From Tolypocladium sp. Sup5 PDA-1 (Eukaryota > Ascomycota > Sordariomycetes > Hypocreales > Ophiocordycipitaceae), in the NCBI GenBank assembly GCA_000750105.3, contig JPHH03000001.1, positions 620,001 through 684,000 of the forward strand: a DNA stretch of 64,000 bases, given 5' to 3'. Positions 22,506 through 33,950 of this stretch are shown here, piece by piece; position 1 is the first letter of the stretch; every line of letters starts with the position of its first letter. Made by a program: the position numbers and the translations under genes. The notes under the pieces are model-generated. The model saw only the letters and a list, made by a program, of their open reading frames with translations. It did not search any database and was not told the origin of the DNA.

Positions 22506-23219
22506 ATGAAGTTCAGCACCGCTGCTGTCATTCTCGCCACGCTCGCCGGCAGCGCCCTCGCCGCGCCCGCCGATACCCAGGGCATCCCTCAGAACCAGCG
22601 CGACGTTGAGACTCTCGCTACGCACAACGGGGCGGCCCAGTTCGACAAGAAGAATGCCCAAATCAACGCCAACGAGCTTGCGGGCGTCATGATGAAGGCC
22701 AAGGCCGGTCAGCCACTGGACGAGCTGGAGAAGAGGCAACTCGATGCCGCCACTGACTTGCTGGGCCCCGTACTCGGTCTCCTCGACGGACTTACTGGCG
22801 GTGCTGGCGGCGGCCTCTTGGAGCGAAGCGAGGACGAGCTCCAAAGGCGACAGCTCGAAGCCGCGACCGGCCTGTTGAGCCCTGTGCTCGGCCTTCTCGG
22901 GGGTCTTACCGGCGGAGCCGGCGGTGGCCTTTTGGGGCGATCCCTGTCCGGTCAGCCCATGGACGATCTCGAGAAGAGACAGCTCGAAGCCGCTACGGGT
23001 CTCCTGAGCCCCGTCCTTGGCCTGCTCGGTGGCCTCACTGGCGGTGCTGGCAGTGGCATCTTGGGCGGGCCAGAGGCCGGTCAGCCCATTGACGACCTTC
23101 AACGGCGGCAGCTCGACGCTGTCAACGAGCTGTTGGGCCCCGTGCTCGGTCTCCTGGGTGGTGTTACTGGCGGCGTTACTGGTGGCGCCGGCGGCGTTCT
23201 CCTGCGGAGAGACTCCTGA
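22506..23219 (+). CDS. Kex2-processed repeat peptide precursor (KEP-type, four repeats)
   Basis: Secreted precursor of 237 residues, intronless. The signal peptide is MKFSTAAVILATLAGSALA. A pro-region is followed by four repeats, each released by a dibasic site: KR at 76-77, RR at 114-115, KR at 157-158 and RR at 200-201, plus RR at 234-235 just before the end. Every repeat begins with Gln (QLDAATDLLGPVLGLL, QLEAATGLLSPVLGLL twice, QLDAVNELLGPVLGLL) and continues with GGLTGGAGGGLL. Predicted products are four hydrophobic Gly-rich peptides of about 34-43 residues whose N-terminal Gln could cyclise to pyroglutamate. No UstY-like (DUF3328) or other modifying gene is adjacent. I favour a structural or signalling KEP over a cyclic RiPP. 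Function is unknown. Confidence 0.82.
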   Translation: MKFSTAAVILATLAGSALAAPADTQGIPQNQRDVETLATHNGAAQFDKKNAQINANELAGVMMKAKAGQPLDELEKRQLDAATDLLGPVLGLLDGLTGGAGGGLLERSEDELQRRQLEAATGLLSPVLGLLGGLTGGAGGGLLGRSLSGQPMDDLEKRQLEAATGLLSPVLGLLGGLTGGAGSGILGGPEAGQPIDDLQRRQLDAVNELLGPVLGLLGGVTGGVTGGAGGVLLRRDS

Positions 23220-24786
23220 AACGCTTTATCCCAACGGTTCCAAGGCTGTAGACAAGAGTGCACAGCTCAAGTCCCTTTTACCACTAGGCCTCCAAGCCCG
23301 ATACCCAGTGTGCTTTGGGAGAACCTACACAGAGAGAGGGAAGGGAGGGCATGGGCTGCTAGAATAATTGAAGGAGACGGACGGTGGTCGTCGTATGGTG
23401 TTCGGTTATTGGGAGTTCCAGCTCGGCCGGTCACCAGCCGGTTCCGTCTGTAGTGGCTACTTAAGGTACCTTCGTACCTTCCTAAGTTGCGAATAAAATG
23501 GTTTTTTTCTCTTGATTGCGCCCTTCTATAGCCGTCGTTGATTGTGCACTCCTCTGTGAGGTCCTCGCTTAATAGGGGTTGCGTGTGTAAGCCCGTGGGT
23601 TGCCCACGAAAGCCCATGAAAACCCACGGGCATCTCACTTGAGCCCGTGGGCAGCCCAGCCCATTTGAGCCCATGGGCCCATTTGTAGTCCGTACTTCAT
23701 GTCACTGCTAACACCTTCTGATGGCATGATTGCGATGAGCATTTCACATTGTTCTTATTGCGATTGAGTCTGGGGTGTTTTATGTAACCCGTTTTAACCC
23801 GTAAGTTAATACCTTGGGTACAAAGTATTACCCCTGGGTTGAAATGGGGGCCCATGGGCCTGTACCATTTACACCTCAGTCCTACGCAGCAATTACCCAT
23901 ATACAAAAGAACCTTCGCCCGACTGGAAATTTCAAGATTTAGCCGCCATTACGTACATACAGGCAGTGACGACTTCTGCAGCATGTCGAAGCATTAGTAC
24001 ATATCGACACTGCAGTTCGTGCAGGAACTCCAGAACAGGTTCAGATAGGCAAGGCAACTAATAACGTCAAGCGTTGCAGTCTCCACGCGCCAAAACAAAA
24101 CAAAAAAGCTTAATAGAGCCAAAATAGAACAAGCTCGCAGTCAGGATAAGAAACTCGTTGCTGCATACAATACGAGCTTTGACCCTGTTTTCATCTCGAT
24201 CCTTCTGCATTTCGGGCATTCAACCGTCATGCCTTCCACGTTAACCCCACGACCAGCCCTCCGCATGACATCACCGCATCACACCCTCAAGCCACACCAG
24301 GACCCTGGAGGGCGCCACAGCCCACGCACCGCATCCCTGCCAATGACGTGCCCCCAGCCACAAGGGTCCCCTACGACTTGCGTAACCAAGTTTTTGACAC
24401 ACATCTTTTGCGCTTGCTCGCTGTTCCTTTCCCTGGAAGGTTTGTGGTGGCCCAGGAAGATAGAGGGTGCAGTGATCGGCAGGGTTACGAAATATTGTGT
24501 GTTCGTATGCGGGCGGGTTGGTGGGAGGCATGGCATCATTGCGTGTGGCAGCCCCGTCATGATGGGGATGACTTCCTTGGACGGGCGGTGATCATCTGGG
24601 CTTGTCACTCGACCGTCCAGGAATCCAGTGTCTCGTCCACCTTGCCGAGTTGCATATATAACCCCCTTCAGCGCCACCACAATAAACTGATTCTGTATTC
24701 AATCCAGACTTCAAACATCAAGACTTCTTCAAGAAAAGAAACAACAGCATATCAACAAAACACCAAAACACCAAACAACAGCCATC
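23220..24786. promoter_or_regulatory. Intergenic region with a repeat cluster and the TATA box of the next gene
   Basis: Holds the CCCRTGGG cluster listed separately (23581-23879) and, at 24655-24661, a TATATAA box about 126 bases before the next ATG. The rest, including the CA-rich leader just before that ATG, shows no coding signal. Confidence 0.5.
23581..23879. repeat. Clustered CCCRTGGG palindromes; possible small hAT-type element remnant
   Basis: Within 300 bases there are five CCCRTGGG-type palindromes, at about 23592, 23623, 23644, 23671 and 23851, with extra GCCCA half-sites. The right end read on the minus strand begins CTGAGGTGTAAATGG and runs into GGCCCATGGGC. The left end has GTGTAAGCCCGTGGG in opposite orientation. 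Such subterminal motif arrays are typical of hAT transposons. I could not find clean terminal inverted repeats or an 8-base target duplication, so the element call is tentative. No transposase frame is present. Confidence 0.35.
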
Positions 24787-25196
24787 ATGTTCTCCAGCCG
24801 CAAAAATCGTCACCACCATCACCACACAACCACCACCACCGCCTCTCACCCCTCTCGCCGCCATGGCATCTTCTCCCGCCGCCGCGCCGTGCCCGTCAAC
24901 CACACAACCACCACCACCGCCTCTCACCCCCCTCGCCGCCATGGCATCTTCTCCCGCCGCCGCGCCGTGCCCGTCCACCACCAGCAGCGCAAGCCCACCA
25001 TGAAGGACAAAATCAGCGGAGCCTTCACCAAGTTGAGGGGAAGCCTGACGGGCCGACCCGGTCTCAAGGTGAGAACCACACGTTCTACGAGATGGTAAAT
25101 GCACCGTTGCTAACAATGCATGAACAGGCCGCTGGCACTCGCCGCATGCACGGCACCGATGGTCGCGGGTCGCACCGTCGCCGTCAATTCTTTTAA
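24787..25196 (+). CDS. Small His/Thr/Arg-rich protein with conserved GTRRMHGTDGRG tail
   Basis: Exons 24787-25068 and 25128-25196 join at a phase-0 intron (GTGAGA..GAACAG with a CTAAC branch), giving 116 residues. The N-terminal part is low complexity (His and Thr runs) and contains a tandem 78-base (26-codon) duplication: 24823-24900 and 24901-24978. The C-terminal part (MKDKISGAFTKLRGSLTGRP, then GLKAAGTRRMHGTDGRG) is a small conserved fungal module. I have seen related proteins labelled ascospore maturation 1 protein. That label is from memory and unsure, and no biochemical role is known. The second exon supplies most of the conserved tail and supports the splice. Confidence 0.75.
24823..24978 (+). 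repeat. Tandem 78-base coding duplication (2 copies)
   Basis: Two adjacent 78-base copies start at 24823 and 24901 and differ at only a few bases. Each encodes a Thr run followed by HGIFSRRRAVPV. The length is a multiple of three, so the frame is kept. Confidence 0.85.
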
Positions 25197-25679
25197 ATGC
25201 GTCCAACGAGGTCCATGAGACAGACCAGGACGGTCGAGGACATCACGATATGACATCACGATATGCGAATTACACGCATCACATCTCGCAAGAGGTTCCC
25301 ATTTCTGTTAATGACTTGGCATGAGTTGGCCACGAATGTATTATACCCTGCCCTCGACTGGGCATCACGATCCCTGCCATTCAGTTGGGTCCTCAACGGG
25401 CAATGCGGCGTTTGCATTTAATAGTACTAGATGTACCCTATTTGTACAGCCAATTTAAAGCAATTTCGTCATATCTATAGCTCCTGTTCTTGAGACTCCC
25501 ACAGGTTAGCAATTATATTCGAGGCGAAAATATTCCCACAACGTACGGTACGCTACCAAACTGCGGCAAGGATGAGACCTGTGAATCCCGTCCTTGACCG
25601 GGCAGAACTGGTGCTCCTTTCAATTTACTGGCAACCGCCCTGTGTGCCTCCCACTTGCCCATCTGCTTGGCCCGCGCGA
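25197..25679. other. Convergent 3' spacer, 483 bases
   Basis: Lies between two genes that end toward each other. It contains a short direct repeat (catcacgatatg twice near 25240-25265). No gene is seen. Confidence 0.4.
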
Positions 25680-27654
25680 CTAAAACAGCTCGTCTGAGTC
25701 TTCGGGTCCGGTGGTCGGGGGACGGAACGGCGGCGCAAGGCGCACTCCAGGCCGAAGTTTCGTTCGGTCATGGACAAGCTGTGGGATTCGAGACTTGCGT
25801 GCCGAGCCTAGATCCGACTGTGCGAGCGGATCGGTATCTCGAATACTCGAAGTGTGTCCCCTCATGAGCCGATTCTGGTCTTTGTCGGACAGCATCGGCT
25901 TCAGGGCCGCTTTCTTCCTGCAAACTTGTCAATATCAACTTCTGTTTCAGTCCCCAGAAGTGCTTTGTACCGCTGGAAAGCCTGTTCAAGTTCCTTCAAT
26001 TCCTTCTTACTCGGAGACGGATGCTTCTTCACTCGCTCGGATCCCCTAAGAGAGCCGAGCCGATCGTTTGATCGCAGTGCTTCTAGGCGGAGCTGTCCCG
26101 CCGGCTTGACAACTCTCTTCAAGTCGCTCGACTTCAGAGTCACTTTGCGTGCAGGTGTCCTTGCCGCGTCATCATCTCCCAGCCTGACTGCGACTCTCGC
26201 AAGGTCTATCTGAACTGCAGAGGAGACGATCTCATCACCAGAGTCGTCGATGGAGTTGGTAGCAGACTCCCGGCAAGAACGAGCTCGAGGTGTAGAGGAT
26301 CCGACAGGCGGTGTGCTCAAGATCCTATCTTCGAGATTGTGTTCGAATCCTACCTCGGTCTCAAAGGGGCTCTCGGGTGCCCGAGGATCAGTTTTCGCTG
26401 CGTCATTGAGTCCAGTTTCAGCTTCAAATACTCGCCAACCCTCCGCGGATCTTGGGGTCTGAGGTATTGGCTCACCAGACGAGACATCCGTAGCTTGGCC
26501 AGTACGCAGGGATTTGCAGGCCACTCTGAAAGGCTTGCGATCTGCTGTTCCATCCAATATCTTCTGGACCTTTCTCTTGTTGAGATTATTGCCTTCGTCA
26601 AGGCAAATGTCCATAGAGCTGGTCGATGGACGGCGGGCCTCCTCGGGGCTTCGCAGAGCTGCCGCCGACGCGACATGTCCATCAGCTCCTCCTTGTGCTG
26701 GCTGCTTTCGGAGCTTTCCTCGTATTCTGGTGTCAGGGGTCGATGGCCGTGATGCAAAACGATCCTATGCGTTTGACACCTTGGTAAAGACCTTGCGAGA
26801 CATCTTGGTCGCGGACGAGGTTTTCGGCTGTGGGGTCTTCGGCTTCAGTGCGTCTGTCGCGGCAAGCATGGCCATGACTTTTTCGTTGATCTCGTCAGCG
26901 TCAACCATACCACCAGGTTCAGCCGTGTCTTTCTGGCTCGAGTTCCAAGCTCCCAAGCCTCCGGTAAAGGCGGGTGGTGCGTCTGAGCCAGGGGAGCGTC
27001 TATCGGAGTCTGCGTGCTGATTGGGAGATTCGAGTGGCGACAGTGAAAGTTCTGGTGCAGACTTGAACAGGCCAGATGCTTTGCGCTGCTGAAGAGAGCC
27101 TGCACGGTTTCGGGCAATGGAACTCCCCGCCAATGCTCCCGCAGAATTCATGGCGTGTGTCTTCTCGACTTGCGATGGACCTTGTTGAGCATCCGCGGGC
27201 TCTCCGTCGTTTATGAAAACGGGATGCATTGTAAATGGGGAGATGGGACCTCGATCCATGGGTCTGGCGGAGTGAGGGTTCTTCGGCATCGGCATAGACT
27301 TTGACGATGGTAGCTCACCGACATTTTTATCCGAAACGCAGACTGCCTCGCCATCGTTGGAACTGATGTCGGTGTCGTCAACGAGGTCACTCGCTATGCG
27401 GTCGACGCTGTTGGAGCGTCTGATGACTCTGGAGCGAGCTACTCTCTTCGAGTTGTCATCCGATGAGATCAACGGAGTCGCGGGCAGTTCTGGGACGTGT
27501 CAGTGCCGTTCCTGGACAAAGAGATGATCGGGGCATATTTACCTTGATTATGATCCTCCAGAGAGCCTGCAAAGGCCCTCTGGCGTCGGCGTGGCCCCCA
27601 CGACTTGAGCAAGCTGCGTTTCTTGCCGTACGTCGTTACCTTGCTGGGCGCCAT
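25680..27654 (-). CDS. Unidentified Ser/Arg/Lys-rich, probably nuclear protein (one exon junction unresolved)
   Basis: Not recognised. Exon 1 is 27654-27543 (starts MAPSKVTTYGKKRSLLKSW), and a phase-1 intron leads to an exon from 27489. That exon stays open to a TAG at 26767-26765; ending there gives a complete 278-residue protein. The same frame reopens at once and stays open to 25901 with similar composition (charged, Ser/Pro-rich, low complexity). A second intron, 25970-25918 (GTACAA..TTGCAG, phase 2), then joins a last exon 25917-25680 ending GPEDSDELF. If an intron of a multiple of three bases (for example 26779-26714, with a CTGAC branch) removes the TAG, the product is 600 residues. 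I favour the single-gene model because frame and composition continue across the stop. A helical segment KKELKELEQAFQRYKALLG precedes the last intron. No catalytic motif is seen. Confidence 0.5.
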
Positions 27655-29628
27655 TTCGAAGGAGCAGGATATGACAAAAAAAATTGTAGAAACAACGGAC
27701 AGAAACGAAGGGCAAATAACAAGCGCCAGATAAGGAACAAATCCGCGAGCAGAAAACGAGTGACGACAGCGTCGATGGGACGCGTTCCTCGCCAAGCCGT
27801 CGTTGCGGTGGGCGAGGTGCGAGCTGGTGATCAAGAAAAATGAGTGCGGCCCAAGAAGCTTTCGGCGGCGGGCATCCTAGTACCTGCCACTGTCACATGT
27901 GCGGGCAAGGAAGGGAGGGAGGAGGGTCATGTCCTGACGGAGACGCGTGCTCGAGTCGACTGCGCGAGGCCACGCTGGTTGGAAGGTGCGTTGGCGGCCC
28001 TGCGATGGGGACGAAACCAAAAGGTGCGTTGGTGGTGAAGGTGAAGAAGCTAAGGCAGGCAGGCAGCTGTTTGGGCTAAGAAATTTTGATGAAATGAGGA
28101 AGACACATCAGACGAATGCACGTGGCATGTGGCAGCTGTCTGGAAAGATGATCCCAGGTGCACACTTGGAAGGTCAAGGGAAGTGCACTCTCACTGGACT
28201 GACCGCCTATGGCCCGGGGACTCAGTATCACTGTGCATTCAAGGTCCCCGAACATGACCCTGTTTGAAAGCTCTCGCAGCTGCACGAGGCAAGTACATGC
28301 TTCGTCAGTGGGTTAGGCAATCTTCCAGGAGCTGTAAACTGATTCCCGATATGTGTCCTGGGAGCAGTGGAACTGGCTTTCCATTGACTCAACCGCGCTA
28401 TTTGATGAGGCTTCCAAATGTCTACTTATCTCAGACTGAGGTATAATACAATCACGGTTTCGAACGAGGCGCTATTGTGCCTTGGAACTGTGAGAAGACT
28501 CTCGTGGGACGTGTGGTAGGCAGAGAGGAAGGTCGAAATGCCCGGCAATCTTGGTGTCGCCCATGCACCAGAGATGAAGCTCGATTCTCTTGCTCGGTAT
28601 CTTTGAGCTTAATGCTTTAAAGCTCGTCTCGTCGAAGCGATGACTGTTCTTCTCCCATCTTCCTCCTGACTTTGCAAAGAGTCAGGAACCATCTTTTGGG
28701 AACAGGAGATGGCACAACACTGTTGAGAAAATACAGTACATGGCTTTCAAAACTATAAAATTTTCCAGATATTCAAGTCTTGCAAATTCAGGCACCTTAA
28801 TGCATGCTTACGCCGTTTGCCGTTCCATGAACGGGGGCTCTAGGGTAAACTTGGCCAACACGAGTACAGATCCTGGTTCAGGGCTTCACTCCCATTCTTT
28901 CTCCCATGGCATTTACGCAATACTGCCGAATTTCGAGAAACAGTGCACCTACCAGAAGCACAGACAGAATCGGATGTTGGTGTTGCTACTCCGTACTCTG
29001 CAGCCAACACTGCATTGCTTTGGACATGGAAGCAGCCCTGCACTTCCGAGGAAGAAAACAGCCACCTGCGTGGCTGCCCTTCCGTCTCAGGATCAAAATG
29101 TCACACCTCTCTCGGAAACCTCAAACATTTCAAAGCATATGGTTCGGAGATGCACGGCATATACATTTGCAGATGCAGTTGCGGCCGTTGGTACGGAGTA
29201 CGGAAGTCGTCATTGAGGTGCACGTGACTAGATGGCACTAAGCAGGGTACCTCCCCTGCAACTGCTGTCGCATGTCGAGATGCGACACTTTGCATCAAAG
29301 CGACCCTTGCCGCAAAAAAAAAGTCGCGTCATCAAAACTTTGCCTGGCCAAGTCAACGTGTCTCGACAAGCGCAATCCGAGAACTCGTCGTCGAGAGGAA
29401 GGGAGGCAGGAGCCTGGGCGCGCTGTTGGATTTAGCTGCATGACCGCGTCGGTGCCTCACGGACGGGTGCTTCGTTAACTCCATCACCCGACGATCCCGA
29501 CATCTTACGCAGCCGCCCGGACTCCGACGCAGGACACCGACCTACGTACCACGGCCTTTATAAGGCATTGGTGGACGGAGAGGCATACGATTTGACAGCA
29601 CAGGGCGATCCCAGCAAACTCGCCCGTC
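27655..29628. other. Divergent spacer, about 2 kb
   Basis: Lies between two start codons. The scattered short frames show no conserved motif and no splice-consistent extension. An A9 run occurs near 29315. No RNA gene is seen. Confidence 0.45.
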
Positions 29629-30552
29629 ATGCTACGATCAGTCCTCGGCCTACGGGCACTCCCTCTCCTGAGAGGAGCTGCCCAGGCGATCTCAACGCCT
29701 GCCTGGGAAGGCGCCTGGCGAAGGTTGTTCAGCTCCGAGACGAGGCAAACGCTATCGAGATGCACGAAACGGCAGGGCTCGAGTCCTTTGCAGGCCCTCG
29801 GCGGCGCGGCACGCCACGGCGCGAAGCGACCGACATTCGGCGCCTCGGCGACAACGTTTGCGCGAATGCAGCAGCGAGGGTTCCGGTTCTCTGCCTGGAG
29901 GAGGAGCACCGACGGCGCGAAGCCTCAGGAGAAGCTGTCGTTGACTGCCAGGCTGAAGAAGCTTTCTAAGGAATACGGCTGGTCAGCCGTTGGCGTGTAC
30001 CTCGCGTTGAGCGTACTGGACTTTCCTTTTTGCTTCCTCCTCGTGAGGATTGTTGGGACGGACACTATTGGTGAGCAGTCGCATCCGCCTGCTGAACCGC
30101 ATTCCGACGCAGGTGGCTGACCGTTTGGTAACAGGCAAGATCGAGCACTATGTTGTTTCGACCGTCTCTAGCATGGTCCCCGAATCCGTGCGGCATACGG
30201 CCCGCGAGTACTGGCACTCTATCAAGAACGTAGAGGCCGAGAAGCTCGGGGATGATGGCATAAGCGAAAAGGTGGAAATGGCTGGCTGGGGGGTCCAGGA
30301 GGCTCAGGAACGAAACAAGGAGGAAGCGAGTAAGTCGACACCCCTTGTCTGCCTTATCGATGGGCACCTTGACGTGCGTCTTGACGTGCGGCTAACGACT
30401 GCACAGGCCTAGCGACGCAATTGGCGCTCGCCTACGCAATCCACAAGAGTTTCATATTCATCCGGGTGCCGCTGACGGCGGCGGTTACGCCCAAGGTCGT
30501 CAAGATCCTCCGGGGCTGGGGCTGGAACATTGGGAAGCGCTCGCCGCGATGA
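29629..30552 (+). CDS. nat2: DUF1279 mitochondrial membrane protein (Nat2/FAM210-like)
   Basis: Three exons, 29629-30070, 30135-30329 and 30407-30552, encode 260 residues; both introns are phase 1. The first 70-odd residues are Arg/Ser-rich without acids (MLRSVLGLRALPLLRGAAQA), typical of a mitochondrial presequence. The DUF1279 core follows: LTARLKKLSKEYGWSAVGVY, then LALSVLDFPFCFLLVRIVG (a membrane segment). It continues with GKIEHYVV and ends LALAYAIHKSFIFIRVPLTA, AVTPKVVKILRGWGWNIG. Yeast Nat2 and animal FAM210 proteins share this domain. The yeast name comes from an old acetyltransferase claim, and I would not infer that activity. Likely an inner-membrane protein. Confidence 0.85.
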
Positions 30553-32554
30553 AGATGAGGCGGGCGACGATCCTCCGGAGGGTGATATCGGCTGTACAGT
30601 AGGCAGAAGCCATGGGAGACGAGCCAGCCACGGCGGCAGCTGGCTCGACGAATCACTTCACACATAGAACCATCTCTTGTATAATACCTGTACGGACTAT
30701 ACACTGCCACCTAAGCTATACACTGCCACCTAGTGGCGTCGGCGAGGTTGACCGGCGAGATTGACCGGCGAGATTCAAGAATATCCCCAGGAAAGTTCGC
30801 TGATGCAGGACAAGCAAGCAATGCGACGGGTGCGAGGTTGACTCAATAAGTGGGGGAGATTCACCTCTGGCGCAACAGAAAAGCATAAATGTCCTGGAAG
30901 CTTTGGGGCCAAGCATGCAGCTTATTGAAGCTTGTCCAAGGAATTGCCAAGCATCACCACACTCGCTCAATAACGGGCCTTGCGGGGAATGGTTCAACGG
31001 GCAGTGCAAGTTTTGGCTTTGTGTTTGCATCTCAGGACGACGGGCAACCCGTTTCACCCATGCCCTTCGCCCGCGTAGAGTTTCGCACCGGTCGGTCGTT
31101 GGGTGCTGAGGATGGAAGCTTGTTTTCCTTGCCCTCGTGATGCCGGGCCTCGTAATACAATTCGCCGAGTTTGCCGGCTGCGGGGGGAGCATAGAGTTCC
31201 GGAGGGATGACATATCTACCTATTTGGGCACGTGAAGGGCGACAATGCTAATGCCAATACCAATACCAATACCAAGCTTTCTTGTCCCAAGGTAAGTTGT
31301 GCTACCGTGACGGATATGCTTTTTTGCTGATGCTAGTTGGGCGTCTCGAGCGTCGACCAACTTACGAGTTACTCGTACGGCGTTGGTCGGAGCGGGTCGG
31401 AGCGCATCCGACGGTGGTGGGCGCCGCCGACGGCCATAACCGGCAGGCCGGGGGGCCGGAGTCTGGAGACTGTCCAAACCCTCACGAGTCGTTGACTTGG
31501 CTCCACGGGCTGTCGGCGAGCATTGTCTGCGTGTTATGCCAAAAGGGGCAGAGATGCAGTGGGACAGGGTCAGTCTTTTCTGGATGAGGCGTCTCATAGA
31601 CCGCGGACAGAACTCCGCAAGCACGGCCCAAACGACCGGGCCCAGCGACCGGACTCAGGGGCAGAGAGAGGGAAAGACCAAGAGGGGAGGGTATGATTCG
31701 TTCCCAAGGTTCCCGAGGTAGGAAAAGCCCGCTCATCATGGTGGATTTGGAAACTGGAGCCCGCCCACGTTGTCTACGGCTCTGTGGTGGCCGAGGATCC
31801 GGATTAAACTTTTCGTTGAAGCACCTGGCGCGGCGTGGTGGAAATTACAACACACACACAGTAATGCCTGACTAACTTGCTGACCTTGCCTCAACTCGTA
31901 GGTACCTTGCCTTTCATGTGCACGTCGTCATCTACTTGTGAGTTGTGCTTTCCAAAATAAGACGGGCCATGTAGAAGCCTCCCCACGGCTAGTCCAAGAG
32001 AGGGAGCTACTCGTAGGCGGTACTTGTAAACTCTGTTTTCGCCACGGGGGACCGTTGGAGATAATGCTAATCCGTACATGTCAACATGTCCAGCAGACAA
32101 GTAATAATTGCAAGCCCGCCCGTTGGGCGCCTCGCGTCGTGCTGTGGTCGGTCTTTATCGGTCAGTGGGGGGGGTCGGTCGGTCGGTCTGGGCGAGGGCC
32201 ACACATTCCTCGGCCAGGCACCGGCGGTGTTTGGGGCCATGATGCCATTGTGATGTTGATGCTTCCAACGTCCATGCAGCGTTCGGCGGGAAGAGGGCCC
32301 TTACTTATGCAAGGGGGCATTGTACATCTGCATGGGGGGGACTTCCTTTCGGGGCAGAGCTTCTTTTCTCATTCCTGTTCGATTTGGCAATGCGAGGCAG
32401 CTTTCGGACTCGGCACGGCAAGACGGTTCCCCACAGAGCCGCCCGATGGCCGAAAGGGTGCGGTTGCAGCGGCCGTCGAAGCTGTTTCACGAGGCCTCGG
32501 ATGTAGGCGCCGTGTCCGTGACAGTTGAACCGTGGAAGTCTGGGTCCGGTAATT

Positions 32555-32577
32555 GGCAGGCAGGCAGGCAGGCAGGC
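32555..32577. repeat. (GGCA)n microsatellite
   Basis: Nearly six perfect copies of the tetramer ggca. Confidence 0.9.
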
Positions 32578-33916
32578 TACGAGTACTGTACAATGATTCA
32601 TATCATGTCGGTCAGGTCCCGTTGGTGCTCTGGGCCGATCTCCGTGGGCGGCGAACGGAAGCGGCCGACAATGGTGCAAGGATCAGCAGCCAGGCAATCA
32701 AAGAAGGTTCACTGCTGACGAACATCAGCCACGCGCACACGAAGTCTGTACATATTCCTCCCCCGTTCCATCACCAGAAAGGGCGAAAAGGCGCACTACG
32801 AATGCGAACCCGGGCAAAACAGGTGCAAGCAGCTGGTTGGCGGCGGTCAGGGCTGGGCGGCTTCACCCAGCGCGAGCAAGGCAAGCAAGCCCGTGGCTGC
32901 GAATAGTCTGGCCAGCCGCCTGGGTCCTGCGTCCTTTCGCAGACAGACAGCAACAAGCGTGCGTGCACGGGTTGCCGGGCTGAAACAGCAGACGGCAGAA
33001 AGTCTCCGTGCCACGCGCGCGCGAGCTCTGCCGAGTCAGACACGCACGCAGGACAACTCGCTCACTGAGTCCTGAGTCCCTCCGCGAGCTTCCTCAAGCG
33101 GCCAGGGGTCGGATGGGGCTCCGGTGTTATTATAGCATCGCACGGCGGGGTCCTGCGCTGCTGGGGGGCCCTGGAGTGACAGCCAGCGGCCGGGTTAGCA
33201 GGCGCCCTGTCGTTGCCCGTTTGGGCCACGGGCATTGGCACGGGCAACCCTTCTGGGTTAGCTGGGTCGGTCTGTTCTGCGTACGACGTTGGAAGCGTGA
33301 TGAGGCCGGTAGGCTGTTGGCGTTGGCGTTGGCGTTGGATGGCTTGTTGCATGTGCGTCTCGAGATGCAGCCGGCGACGTTCGGTTTCTCGCACCTCAAG
33401 AGGCAACGAGCGAGACCGTTGGCGAGACACTGCCCAACTAGGCAATAACAAGACGGCAAGTTCCAGCGCTCGCGGGCAAGTATTTAGGCCTTCCTGCAAC
33501 GCCCAAACTCAACTCTGTGTCACGTCGTTCTGCCTCGCGGCACCGAGGCCCGCAAGGTTGTGTCTGGGCTGGCAGGGGGGGAGGCGAAGAGAGGGCACAA
33601 CTCACCTTATTAGACACAACTCTCTTTTCGCGTGCGCCTCGCCTCCCACACCAACACCACTTTTGCACATATTACTGGCAGGCGGCCGTGGATTTAGACT
33701 TTACAGGTGATGCAGCAGCGTCGCGCGCCGCCCGCACACAGCCCTTTTCGTCCTGTTCGAGCCGATGCCTTCCTTGCTTTGCCTTCTCCGCGGCCATCTA
33801 CCTACTACGCCTGGTATAGGTGTGCTGCGTGTGTTAAGAATAAAGCGAGCAGGGAGGGGGCCGGGGACCAATCAATCGCACTCGCAAAGGTTACATACAC
33901 GGCGACTTGGGGGCGG

Positions 33917-33950
33917 TTCGTTCGTTTCGTTCGTTCGTTCGTTCGTTCGT
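33917..33950. repeat. (TTCG)n microsatellite
   Basis: About eight copies of ttcg, with one interruption (tttcg). Confidence 0.9.

Noticed and set aside
22506..23219. Cyclic RiPP (ustiloxin/epichloecyclin type) gene cluster
   Set aside because: Repeat cores are long, Gly-rich and lack Tyr, Trp or Cys typical of cyclised cores, and no DUF3328, oxidase or protease genes are adjacent.
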